50,294 nucleotides of DNA from NCBI GenBank assembly GCA_029259595.1, contig JAJDEW010000174.1:1-50294 (forward strand), written 5' to 3'. This DNA comes from Planctomycetota bacterium. Its GTDB lineage: Bacteria; Planctomycetota; UBA1135; GCA-002686595. The position numbers and the translations under genes are program-made. The notes under the pieces were generated by a model. That model searched no databases. It saw only the letters and a list, made by a program, of their open reading frames with translations, and was not told the origin of the DNA. Below are positions 8,892 to 18,000 of this stretch, one piece after another. Numbering within the stretch: the first letter of the stretch is position 1; every line of letters begins with the position of its first letter.

Positions 8892-10409
8892 CTATCTGAC
8901 GTAGCCGAGCTTCTTCAGGGCCTCGTGGCTCTCGGCCGCGCCCGGCGCTCCGCCCGGGTTCCAGCGCAGCGCGAAGCCCTCGACCAGCCGCGCCTTGTAG
9001 CGCAGGAGCACGTCCTGCATCGCGACGTGCGTGGGATTCGACGCGTCGAACAAGTTGCTCGTCTCGCCCGGATCGGTCGCGAGATCGAAGACCTGCATGC
9101 CCCAGGTCTCTCCGTCGAGGTTGCGGTAGCGGAACTCGAGATCGCCCCGGCGACCCCGCACCCAGATGTCCTCGACGTCGTCTTCGCGCGGGAAGTAGCG
9201 GGTGACGGGCTCGAACTCGCGGAAGAGCTCGACCAGGGAGGCGCCCAGGGTCGTGGAGTGCGACAACGCGGTCAGCTCCGGAAAGGGCTCGCGACCCTGC
9301 AGGGCGCGCGAGAGATCGACGCCATCCACCGTGCCCGCAGGCAGCTCGATCCCGCACAGCCCGGCCAACGTCGGGTAGACGTCGATCGAGCGCGTGACCG
9401 CATCGACCGCGCGCGGTTCGAGGCCGAGGCCGGGTGCGCGCACCATCCAGGGCACGTGCAGGTCTTCGGGAACGAGCTGCAGCCCGTGCGTCCACTTGTA
9501 GAGTGCGTTCTCGCGATAGAGGATCTCGCCGTGATCCGCCGTGAAGGCGACCAGGGCCTCGTCCTTCAATCCGGCCCCGTCGATCATCTCGACGAAGCGG
9601 CCGAAGAAGTGGTCGAGCTGCACGACGCAGGCCTGGTAAGCCACCTCGAGCACGTCGACGAGCTTGGCCACCTCGGCCGGACCGAGCCCCAGCCGTTCGA
9701 CCGTCGCATCGAAGTCCCACTGCAACGGCAGACGATCCGACGAGTGGTAGATCCCGATGTAGCGGTCGACGTCGGCCTCGGTGACGCCACGCGCCTCGTT
9801 CGGAAGGCGGCGCACGAAGCGTCGAATGTCGGGGAGCTCCGTGTACTGGCTGTAGGGACTGTGGGTGAGCGTGAAGTTGACCAGCACGAAGGCCTTCGCC
9901 TCCGGATCGCGCGCCAACCCGTCCAGGACGGCCGCAAAGCGCGCATCCGTCGCCGTGTAGGCCGCCCGCTCCGCGAGCTTCGTCTCGACCCCGTGCTGGA
10001 TGCCCTGGCCGTAGTTCAAGGCCAAGGACCCCATCCGGTGACCGTTCCAAAAGTAGGTCTCGTAGCCCGCGTCCCGGAAGGCCTCGCCGATCAGGTAGAG
10101 GTCATCCGGGAGCGCAACGGGATGGCGGAAGGCGCCATGCCGGTCGGCCTGGACACCGGAGAAGAGCGACGCGAAGGCGATCCCCGATTGGCCCGCCTCG
10201 GTGACGTGCGAGCGCAGCACGACCGCCTCGCGACCGAAGGCCTCGAAGGCAGGCGTCGTCGCCACGTCGGCGCGAAACGGCTGCAGGTGGTCCTTGTTCA
10301 GCGAGCAGGTCGCATAGAGCACGACCAGGCGCGGCGGCGCGGGAGGCGGAGCCTTCGAGCAACCGAGCGCGACGCATGCGACGAAGAGGACCAGTGCCGG
10401 GACCTGCAT
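8892..10409 (-). CDS. Sulfatase-like lipoprotein with variant active site
   Basis: From ATG 10409 the product is 505 residues, with a short signal ending at Cys17 (VALGC), so probably a lipoprotein. It belongs to the alkaline-phosphatase/sulfatase superfamily: an N-terminal strand with NKDHL (Asp40), an ASLFSG segment near 80-85, a FTADHGE metal-binding motif, and a C-terminal DLATDPGE stretch. The usual C/S-x-P-S-R formylglycine motif is absent and reads Q74-S75-G-I-A-F, placing Ser75 where the nucleophile should be. The first metal Asp position appears to be Cys35. Sulfatase activity is therefore doubtful; a phosphohydrolase, transferase or non-catalytic role is possible. A -10-like hexamer lies 7 nt before the ATG. 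Confidence 0.85.
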   Translation of the reverse strand: MQVPALVLFVACVALGCSKAPPPAPPRLVVLYATCSLNKDHLQPFRADVATTPAFEAFGREAVVLRSHVTEAGQSGIAFASLFSGVQADRHGAFRHPVALPDDLYLIGEAFRDAGYETYFWNGHRMGSLALNYGQGIQHGVETKLAERAAYTATDARFAAVLDGLARDPEAKAFVLVNFTLTHSPYSQYTELPDIRRFVRRLPNEARGVTEADVDRYIGIYHSSDRLPLQWDFDATVERLGLGPAEVAKLVDVLEVAYQACVVQLDHFFGRFVEMIDGAGLKDEALVAFTADHGEILYRENALYKWTHGLQLVPEDLHVPWMVRAPGLGLEPRAVDAVTRSIDVYPTLAGLCGIELPAGTVDGVDLSRALQGREPFPELTALSHSTTLGASLVELFREFEPVTRYFPREDDVEDIWVRGRRGDLEFRYRNLDGETWGMQVFDLATDPGETSNLFDASNPTHVAMQDVLLRYKARLVEGFALRWNPGGAPGAAESHEALKKLGYVR

Positions 10410-10416
10410 CGGCGCA

Positions 10417-10422
10417 AGTGTA
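10417..10422 (-). promoter_or_regulatory. -10-like hexamer TACACT, leaderless arrangement
   Basis: TACACT on the minus strand ends 7 nt before the ATG at 10409. At that spacing transcription would begin at or next to the start codon. No Shine-Dalgarno sequence is present and no clear -35 is visible. Confidence 0.4.
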
Positions 10423-10450
10423 GCGCGGCAAGACGCGGACCGTCCGTGCG

Positions 10451-10488
10451 GAACGGCGGACCGGGGCTCACGCCCCGGTCCGCCGTTC
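10451..10488 (-). terminator. 17-bp perfect hairpin at the 3' end of the PKD gene
   Basis: The arms 10451-10467 and 10472-10488 are perfect complements of 17 bp around a 4-nt loop (TCAC). The stem overlaps the stop codon of the minus-strand PKD/metallo-beta-lactamase gene. No U-tract follows, so it may act as a terminator of the U-less kind or as a 3'-end stabilising structure. Confidence 0.6.
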
Positions 10489-13417
10489 ACGGCATCGTCA
10501 CCGTCCCGTGCGCTCGAATCCACAGGGTCGTTCCCGGCGGCACGGTGCACTCCCCGCCGGGCATCGACCCCAGAACGACGCGGCGGTCGTCCGGGTCGTC
10601 GTGGAAGTCGACGACGAGATCCATCGACCCGCCCGTGTGGCCCGCGCGACGCGTGAACCACAGCTTGCCGAGCGGACTGGGATAGCTCACGAGCTCCTCG
10701 TGACACGAGAATCCGCCGATCATCGGCACGAACTGGTTGCGATCCTGCTGGGTCCAGTTCGACATCGGCTCGAGGATGTTGGAGTCCATCGAGTGGTAGC
10801 GAATCTCCTCGATCGCGTAGCCCGCTGCGCGCATCTCGCGCACGAAGGCAGGGTTGATGTGATCCCCGTGGCCGTGCGGAACGAGCACGTGGACCGGCAG
10901 GCCGACCCTGGAGAGCCCCATGCAGTCCTCGACCACGGCGCTGACGTTTGCGACGTCCGTGGCCGCGTCGAACAGCGCGCCGCCGCTCCCGAACGGATCG
11001 CCGTAGCCGGCACCGAACACCAGGAGCTCGCCGCCTTCCAGCTCGAAGAGGAAGATCCCGACCGTGTTCTGGATGCCGGGTTGACCGTCCGAGCGCCGCA
11101 GGGCGCTGTAGACGACGTAGCAGCCCTCGGTCTCCAGCTCGTCGAAGGGAATGAAGTCGTAGCCCGTCTTCAGCGCGCCCGTGTTTTCACGCGCGTTGCC
11201 CGCCTCGCAGGTCGTGGCATCGTCCTCGACTCGGATCCAGTCGAACAGGGTCTGTGAGTCGATGCCGTCGGGCCCGCTCACCCACAACGTCACCGTGTAG
11301 TCGCCTTCGTTCGTGTACTCGTGGCTCGGGTTGTGGCCGAGCGACGTCGTTCCGTCTCCGAAGTCCCAGAACCGTATCGCGATGTCCCCGACCGACTGGT
11401 CCATGAAGTCGACCGTCAGCGGGGCCGGGCCCGTGCGCGGCGAGGCGACGAAGTGTGCCGTCGGCGGCTCGGGCGAGGCCTGCACCGTCACGTACCCCGC
11501 CTGGGACGTCCAGTCGATGTCGTCCCCGCTGCCGACGAAGAGGTCGACCGTGTACGTCCCGGCCGTCGAATAGACGTGCGTCGGGTGCTGCGCGGTCGAA
11601 GTCGTGCCGTCACCGAAGCGCCAGAACCAAGTCTCGACGTTGCCCGAGGAGCGATCGTCGAAGGAGACCGAGAGCGGTGCCTGCCCCGCGCGGGGCGCAC
11701 CGACGAAGTCCGCTGCGAGCGTCGAACCGATCTCGTCCACCGTGATCCAGCCGGGCTCGGACGTCCCACCGACCCCGCCCGGCCCGGAGACCGCCAGCGC
11801 GACGGAATAGGTTCCGGGCTCGTCGTAGACGTGCACGGGATCGCGCTGCGTCGAAGTGGCGCCGTCGCCGAAGCTCCAGAGCCAGCTCGTGACGTCGCTC
11901 GAGCTCTCGTCCGAGAAGCCCACATTCAATGGGCAACCGCCGCGCGTGGCGGTGGACGAGAAGCCCGCGGTGGGCGGGGCGACGCTGCCACCGACCACGA
12001 TGAAGCCCAGGCGCTCTTCGAGATCGATGCCGCCCGGCCCCTGCACTCGCAACGAGAGGTTGTAGCTTCCGGGAAGCTGGTACACGTGCACGGGATTGCG
12101 TTCGTTGCTGATCGTCCCGTCGCCGAACTCCCACCGGTAGGTGTCGACCAAGCCCGCGGACGCATCCGTGAAGAACACTTCGTGCGGAGCCGTTCCGGCC
12201 GGAATCGTCGAGAGGAAGGCGGCCACCGGCCGCTCCCCGACCTCGTCGACGCGTACGGCTCGGAGCAACGTCTCCGTGTTCGTTCCGTTCGGCCCGGTCA
12301 CGCGCAAGCTCACGTCGTACACGCCTGGCACGTCATAGGTGTGGACGGGATTGGCGAGCGACGAGCTAGTGCCATCACCGAAGTTCCATTCGCGCGCCTG
12401 GATCTGACCATGGGAACCGTCTTGAAAGGCCACCGTCAGCGGCGACGTGCCGCTCGCAGGACCCGACGTGATCCGCGCCTCGGGCGGGATCGCCGCGGCT
12501 CCTACCGAGATCACCTCGCGCTTGACCTCGCTCGCGATCTCTCCGGAGAGCCCCAGCACCGTGAGGCGAACGGTGTACACGCCCGGGGCCGTGTAGGTAT
12601 GCGTCGCGTTCCGCGACTCGACGATAGCCCCTTCGCCGAAGTCCCAACGCCAGCGCTCCACCGGTCCGGTGGTCATGTCCGTGAAGGCAACGTTCAGCGG
12701 CGCGACTCCCACGCGCGTCCCGATGTCGAAGTCGACCTCGAGGTCCGGCGTCCCGGACGTCACCGAGATCCAGGCCAGCTTCGTCTCCACGTCGGCCCCG
12801 CTCGCGCCCAACACCGTCAGGCGGACGCTGTAGGTGCCCGGCTGTTCATAGGTGTGCGAGGGGGCGGCCTCGAGCGAGAACGAGCCATCACCGAAGGACC
12901 AGACCCGCGACGTCGCCTCGCCAACGGAGAGGTCGGTGAAGTCCACGTCCAGCGGGGCGACACCCGTGCGGCGGGACGCGGCGAACTCCGCGACCGGCAT
13001 GTCGTCGCCCGCTTGAACGACGACGAGGTCGTCCTTCATGGCCGTTGCGACGCCACCAGGCCCGACGACCGCCAGCGAGACGGTGTGCGGCCCCGCGGTG
13101 ACGTACGTGTGCTCGGGGTTGCGCTCGCTCGACGTCGCTCCGTCGCCGAAGCTCCAGAGGCGACCGTCGATCTCGCCGATCGAACGATCGGTGAAGCTCA
13201 CGACCAAGGGCAGGCCCCCGGTCGTGCCCGAGGCTACGAAGTCTGCCGTGACCGAGTCTTCTTCATCCGCTCCCGCATTGTTCCCCGCGCCCGATGAACT
13301 CGAGCTGCATGCCGCCAGGAGGCAGACCCCGAGCGCGATCGCCCCGAAGCCCTTTCCCCCCTCGTTCCCCGCCCATGTCGCGCCGGTCATCGGGCGCGCA
13401 TCCTTCGTACTGCGCAT
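10487..13417 (-). CDS. Lipoprotein with eight PKD domains and a metallo-beta-lactamase-fold domain
   Basis: The 976-residue protein has a lipoprotein signal ending at Cys37 (LLAAC). ATG 13417 gives a basic n-region; ATG 13390 has an AAGGA sequence 10 nt upstream and is an alternative. Residues about 58-730 are eight PKD domains of roughly 80 residues, each with the FGDGxxS core (FGEGAIVES in the third) and a HxYxxPGxYxVxLxV strand. PKD domains usually mediate extracellular binding. The final ~240 residues form a metallo-beta-lactamase-fold domain with H848-G-H850-G-D852-H853 and a later GHTGGSMDL, paralogous to the protein encoded at 3007-4395 but without that protein's C-terminal module. The product is probably a large envelope-anchored hydrolase held away from the membrane by the PKD stalk. 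Confidence 0.9.
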   Translation of the reverse strand: MRSTKDARPMTGATWAGNEGGKGFGAIALGVCLLAACSSSSSGAGNNAGADEEDSVTADFVASGTTGGLPLVVSFTDRSIGEIDGRLWSFGDGATSSERNPEHTYVTAGPHTVSLAVVGPGGVATAMKDDLVVVQAGDDMPVAEFAASRRTGVAPLDVDFTDLSVGEATSRVWSFGDGSFSLEAAPSHTYEQPGTYSVRLTVLGASGADVETKLAWISVTSGTPDLEVDFDIGTRVGVAPLNVAFTDMTTGPVERWRWDFGEGAIVESRNATHTYTAPGVYTVRLTVLGLSGEIASEVKREVISVGAAAIPPEARITSGPASGTSPLTVAFQDGSHGQIQAREWNFGDGTSSSLANPVHTYDVPGVYDVSLRVTGPNGTNTETLLRAVRVDEVGERPVAAFLSTIPAGTAPHEVFFTDASAGLVDTYRWEFGDGTISNERNPVHVYQLPGSYNLSLRVQGPGGIDLEERLGFIVVGGSVAPPTAGFSSTATRGGCPLNVGFSDESSSDVTSWLWSFGDGATSTQRDPVHVYDEPGTYSVALAVSGPGGVGGTSEPGWITVDEIGSTLAADFVGAPRAGQAPLSVSFDDRSSGNVETWFWRFGDGTTSTAQHPTHVYSTAGTYTVDLFVGSGDDIDWTSQAGYVTVQASPEPPTAHFVASPRTGPAPLTVDFMDQSVGDIAIRFWDFGDGTTSLGHNPSHEYTNEGDYTVTLWVSGPDGIDSQTLFDWIRVEDDATTCEAGNARENTGALKTGYDFIPFDELETEGCYVVYSALRRSDGQPGIQNTVGIFLFELEGGELLVFGAGYGDPFGSGGALFDAATDVANVSAVVEDCMGLSRVGLPVHVLVPHGHGDHINPAFVREMRAAGYAIEEIRYHSMDSNILEPMSNWTQQDRNQFVPMIGGFSCHEELVSYPSPLGKLWFTRRAGHTGGSMDLVVDFHDDPDDRRVVLGSMPGGECTVPPGTTLWIRAHGTVTMP

Positions 13418-13435
13418 TGGTGGTCCACCCCGGGC

Positions 13436-13458
13436 GCGACGGAACCCCGTTCCGTCGC
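13436..13458. other. 10-bp hairpin in the PKD gene 5' leader
   Basis: GCGACGGAAC (13436-13445) and GTTCCGTCGC (13449-13458) are perfect inverted copies around a CCC loop. They lie 19-41 nt upstream of the ATG at 13417 on the minus strand. In a leadered transcript this would fold just ahead of the initiation region. Confidence 0.5.
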
Positions 13459-13641
13459 AAGCCCCGATTCAGCGTTGTCCGTCGATGGTGATTCCGTCGC
13501 TCGAACGAGCGTCGCGCGGCCTACTCGGACTCCCGTAGAGCAGGCCTTGACGAGAACGGTGCCGCGTCCTCGCTTCGAACCGATTGCTGACGAAGGACGG
13601 GTAGAACTTTCCCGATCAGGGGGCCGCGGCTCGCAATTCTC

Positions 13642-15072
13642 TCAGCCGTGACAGACTTCGCGCACGACCTCGCCCGCCACGTCGGTGAGGCGGAAATCCC
13701 GCCCCTGGAAGCGATAGGTCAGGCGCTCGTGGTCCAACCCCAAGAGGTGGAGCACGGTCGCGTGCAGGTCGTGCACGGAAACGGGCCGTTCGGTGATGTG
13801 GTAGCCGAGCTCGTCCGTCGCCCCGACCGACGTCCCTCCGCGCACGCCGCCACCGGCGAGCCACATCGTGAAGGCGTGCGGATGGTGGTCGCGACCCAGG
13901 AAGGTCGAGCCGTTGCGCTCCTCGTTCATCGGCGTGCGCCCGAACTCGCCGCCCCAGACGACCAGCGTGTCCTCGAGCAGGCCGCGTTGCTCGAGGTCGA
14001 GGATCAGCGCGGCGCAGGCCCGGTCCGTCTCGAGGCAGCGCTCGCGAAGCGACGTGACGATGTCGTCGTCGGGGTTCGTGCCGTGACTGTCCCAACCCCA
14101 ATGGTAGAGCTGGACGAAGCGCACGCCACGCTCGACAAGGCGCCTGGCCAGCAGACAGTTGTTCGCGAAGGACACGCGGCCGGGTTCGATGCCGTAGAGC
14201 GCGCGCACGGACTCGGGCTCGCGCTCGATCTCGATCAGCTCGGGAACGCTCGCCTGCATGCGCCAGGCCAACTCGTACTGCGCGATCCGCGTGGCCAGCT
14301 CGGGATCGGCGTCGGTCGCCCGACGCTCTTCGTTCAGGGCCTTCAAGGCGTCGAGCGAGCGGCGGCGCGCCTCACCATCGATACCGGGAGGATCCGAAAG
14401 GAAGAGCACGGGATCGCCCTCGGACCGCAAGCGCACGCCTTGATGGACGGTCGGCAGGAAGCCGCTGCCCCAACACGAGCCGCCGCCGCTCGGCCCGAAC
14501 TTGCCCGACAGGAGCACGACGAAGCCCGGCAGGTTCGCGTTCTCCGATCCCAGGCCGTAGGACAGCCACGAGCCCATGCTGGGGCGGCCGATGCGCTCGA
14601 AGCCCGTGTTGAGAAAGAGCTGCGCGGGCGCGTGGTTGAACTGCGTCGTGTGCATCGAGCGGATGACCGCGAGCTTGTCGACGACGCGTCCGAGGCAGGG
14701 CAGGAGCTCGGAGAGCATCTGCCCCGATTGCCCGTGCTGTGCGAAGCGGTAGGGCGAAGCGAGCAACTTCGGCACGCCCTCGATGAACGCGAAGCGCTCG
14801 CCCGCGATGATCTCCTGTGGAACCTCCTGCCCGTCGTACTTCGTCAAGGCCGGCTTCGGATCGAACAGGTCCAGCTGAGAAGGAGAGCCGGCCATGTGCA
14901 ACCAGATGACGCGCTTGGCCCGCGGTGCGAAGTGCGCGCCGGGCGGGGTCGCCAGCGCGTCGCCGGCGTCCGCCGCCAGGAGGTTCGCGAGCGCGAGCGA
15001 CCCGAGGCCTCCCGCGCTCGCACGCAGGAAGCCGCGGCGTTGAAGCAGTGGGTTCGTCGCGCTCGGTTCCAT
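13642..15072 (-). CDS. DUF1501 family protein, Tat-exported
   Basis: From ATG 15072 the product is 476 residues. Its N-terminus carries a twin-arginine signal (RRGFLRAS, residues 12-19), so it is predicted to be exported folded. The body matches DUF1501, an alkaline-phosphatase-superfamily domain abundant in planctomycetes: AKRVIWLHMAGSPSQLDLFDPKP near the start, FNHAPAQLFLNTG, a GWDSHG motif, and VVWGGEFGRTP. It begins 5 nt after the DUF1549/DUF1553 gene ends, so the two form an operon. This gene pair is characteristic of planctomycete and related genomes; its biochemical role is not established. Confidence 0.92.
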   Translation of the reverse strand: MEPSATNPLLQRRGFLRASAGGLGSLALANLLAADAGDALATPPGAHFAPRAKRVIWLHMAGSPSQLDLFDPKPALTKYDGQEVPQEIIAGERFAFIEGVPKLLASPYRFAQHGQSGQMLSELLPCLGRVVDKLAVIRSMHTTQFNHAPAQLFLNTGFERIGRPSMGSWLSYGLGSENANLPGFVVLLSGKFGPSGGGSCWGSGFLPTVHQGVRLRSEGDPVLFLSDPPGIDGEARRRSLDALKALNEERRATDADPELATRIAQYELAWRMQASVPELIEIEREPESVRALYGIEPGRVSFANNCLLARRLVERGVRFVQLYHWGWDSHGTNPDDDIVTSLRERCLETDRACAALILDLEQRGLLEDTLVVWGGEFGRTPMNEERNGSTFLGRDHHPHAFTMWLAGGGVRGGTSVGATDELGYHITERPVSVHDLHATVLHLLGLDHERLTYRFQGRDFRLTDVAGEVVREVCHG

Positions 15073-15077
15073 GGGCT

Positions 15078-18000
15078 TCAGCCGTTCGTGACGGTCTCGT
15101 CGAGGTTCAGGAGGACGTTCGCGACGAGCGTCCAGGCCGCCCAGGCCGCGAGTTCGTCCGGCTCGGTCGCCTCGAGCGGAAAGGACATCGTCGCGGCCAG
15201 CGCCGCCGCCCGTTCCGGATCCGCGGCCAGGCGCGCGAGCTCCTCCGCGAAGAGCTCGAGCAGGAGCGTGCGTTCTCGTTCGGTCGGCGGCCGCGACGTG
15301 CAGAGCGCGAAGCCGAAGGTCGCGCGCTCGACGTCCGTCGCTCCTCCTTCCCGCAGGATGCGTTGCGCCAGCCCGCCGGCACAATCGAGGAAGGCGGGGT
15401 CGTTCAGGAGCGTGAGCGCCTGCAACGGCGTGTTGCTCTTCTCGCGGCGCGCACACGAGAGCTCACGGCTCGGCGCATCGAAGACGAGGAACGACGGATA
15501 GGGCGCCGTGCGTCGCCAGAACGTGTACAAGCCGCGGCGGAAGCGGTCGCCGCCCGTCGACGTGGTCCAGCGATCCGCGCTGTAGGTCATGGACCACGTC
15601 CCCTCGGGCTGCGGCGGATAGACACTGGGGCCCCCCAGCGTGGGATCCAACAAGCCGCTCGACGCCAGGGCCAGATCGCGCAGCGTCTCGGCCGCGAGCC
15701 GCCGGCGCGGACCGCGCGCGAGCCAACGGTTGTCGGGGTCGCGCTCCGCGGCACCTTCCACGAGCTTCGAGCTCTGGCGATAGGTCGCGCTCGTGACGAG
15801 CAGCCGCAGGTAGGCCTTCACGCTCCAATCACGCTCGACCAGCTCGAGCGCGAGCCAATCCAGGAGCTCGGGATGAGTCGGACGCTCGCCTTCGGTCCCG
15901 AAGTCCTCGGTGGTCGCGACGAGACCACGTCCGAAGAGCTCCTCCCAGAAGCGATTCGCGATCACGCGCCCGACCAGCGGATGGGAGCCGTCGACGAGCC
16001 ACCGTGCGAGCGCCAGTCGATCGACCGGTCCGTCGTCGTCGCCGGTCGTCGTCGCCCTTTCCCTCGCAGCGCTCTCCCCGTCCGTGGCAGCGTCAAGCGC
16101 CGTGAGCCAGGCGGGGAAGCCTGGCTCGACCGGCTCTCGGGGGCTGAGGAAGCTGCCGCGGTCGAGCACGTGCGTCGGGCGGCGTTCGGCGCGCTCGCGC
16201 AGGACGAGGGCGGTCGGCACCGCGAGGCGCGCACGCACGGCAGCCAGGGCGGCCCGCGTCCCGTCCAGGAGCGGCGTGAAGGCCCGGAAGCGTCGCGCCA
16301 GCTCGGCCGTCTCCTCGGCGCTGCGTGCCGCGCCGCGCCGCACGAGCTCTTCGAGCGCGGGCGAGAGCGGCGCCCCGCAGACCTCGGACGACAGCGCGAA
16401 GCGCAGCCTGCCGAGCAGGTGTCCACCGCCGTAGTTCTGGTCCACGACGAGCGCGAGGGTCGCGGGGGGGTCCGTGGCCGTGACCTCGAGGGGCTGCGCG
16501 AAGCCGAGCACCAGCTGGTGCGCCACGCCCTCGCCACCGGCGATCGCCCAGCCGCTCGCGGGGTCGCCGTCGACCGCGTCGGCGGCCGGGTAGCCGCCCT
16601 GTTCGTAGTCCGCGCGCGCGCTCGCAAAGCGCAGATCAACGGCCTCCTGTCCTGGAGCCGTCGTGGCCGTCGCGTACAGCTCGCTCAAGACGAAGTTGCG
16701 GTGTGACGGCCGGCCGGGCCCCCCCTCCGGCAAGCTGTCGTGCGTCAGGACCTCGAGGCGCAGGGCGCTCCAAGTTCCGGGAGGAAGCGCCAACTCGAAG
16801 CGGTAGAGGTCCCGGTCGGGCAGGCCCTGCCCTTCCGCGCTGAGCGCGAGCACCGAGCGGTCGTCCTGGATCAGAAGGTCCCCGCCGGAGTCGCTGCGGG
16901 CGGACGTCGGCGCGAGCGCCGTCCATTCCGCAAGTCCGGCCCGCGCCCCGACCTCCCAGGCCGCGAGCGCCACGTCGAGCTCCGGCGTCTGGCTGGCCAG
17001 CGTACGTTCGAGCTCCGCGCGTTCCTGTTCGAGCGCGGGACGCGCCGCAGCCTGGGTCCGCGTCGGCGCGTCGATCTGCGGCTCGTCGGATGTGCCGTCG
17101 TCGACCGTCTGGTTCAACACGGCGAACAGGCGGTAGTAGTCGCGCTGCGTGATCGGGTCGAACTTGTGGTCGTGGCACTGCGCGCAGGCGAAGGTCGTAC
17201 CCAACCACACGGCCGCGGTCGTGTTCACGCGATCGACGATGGCCGCGACGCGAAACTCCTCGGGATCGACCCCGCCCTCGCGGTTCACCATCGTGTTGCG
17301 ATGGAAGCCCGTCGCGACGAGGTCCTCGACGCCCGCGTCTTCCAGGAGGTCGCCGGCGAGCTGCCGCACCGTGAACTCGTCGAAGGGCAGGTCGCGCGCG
17401 AAGGCCTCGATGACCCAGTCGCGGTAGCGCCACATCGTCCGCCGATCGTCCTTCTCGTAGCCCTGGCTGTCGGCATAGCGCGCCAGGTCGAGCCAGCGCC
17501 GGGCTCGCGCTTCACCGTAGTGAGGCGAAGCGAGCAGCGCGTCGACATGGCGCTCGTAGGCGTCGGGTGCGGGATCCGCGACGAAGCGCTCGACGTCGTC
17601 CGGATCGGGCGGCAAGCCGATGAGGTCGAGCGCGAGCCGCCTCGCGAGCGTGCGGCGGTCCGCTTCCGGCGACGGAACGAAACCGAGCTCGGCGTGCTTC
17701 TCGGCGACGAAGCGGTCGATCGGGTTGCGCGCCCAGCCATCGCCGTGCGAGGGGAGCTCCCCTCGCACGGGTGCGGACCAGGCCCAGTGCGGCTCCGCAG
17801 CGGAGCTGCCGCGACCGGCGAGCGCCGACGGCCAGGGCGCGCCGGCGACGATCCAGGACCGTAGAGTCTCGATTTCCGTGTTCGCGAGGCGCGCGCCACG
17901 CGCCGGCATGCGCTCGCTCTCGTCGGCGTGCTCGACGCGTCGGAGCAGCTCGCCGTCGGTCCCAGAGGCGCTCCCGAAGAGCCGCCGGCGCAGCTCGGCG

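Noticed and set aside
10550..13350. Regularly spaced similar sequence blocks suggesting a CRISPR array or minisatellite
   Set aside because: The period is about 240-250 bp and each block encodes one PKD domain; it is a protein-domain repeat within a single gene.
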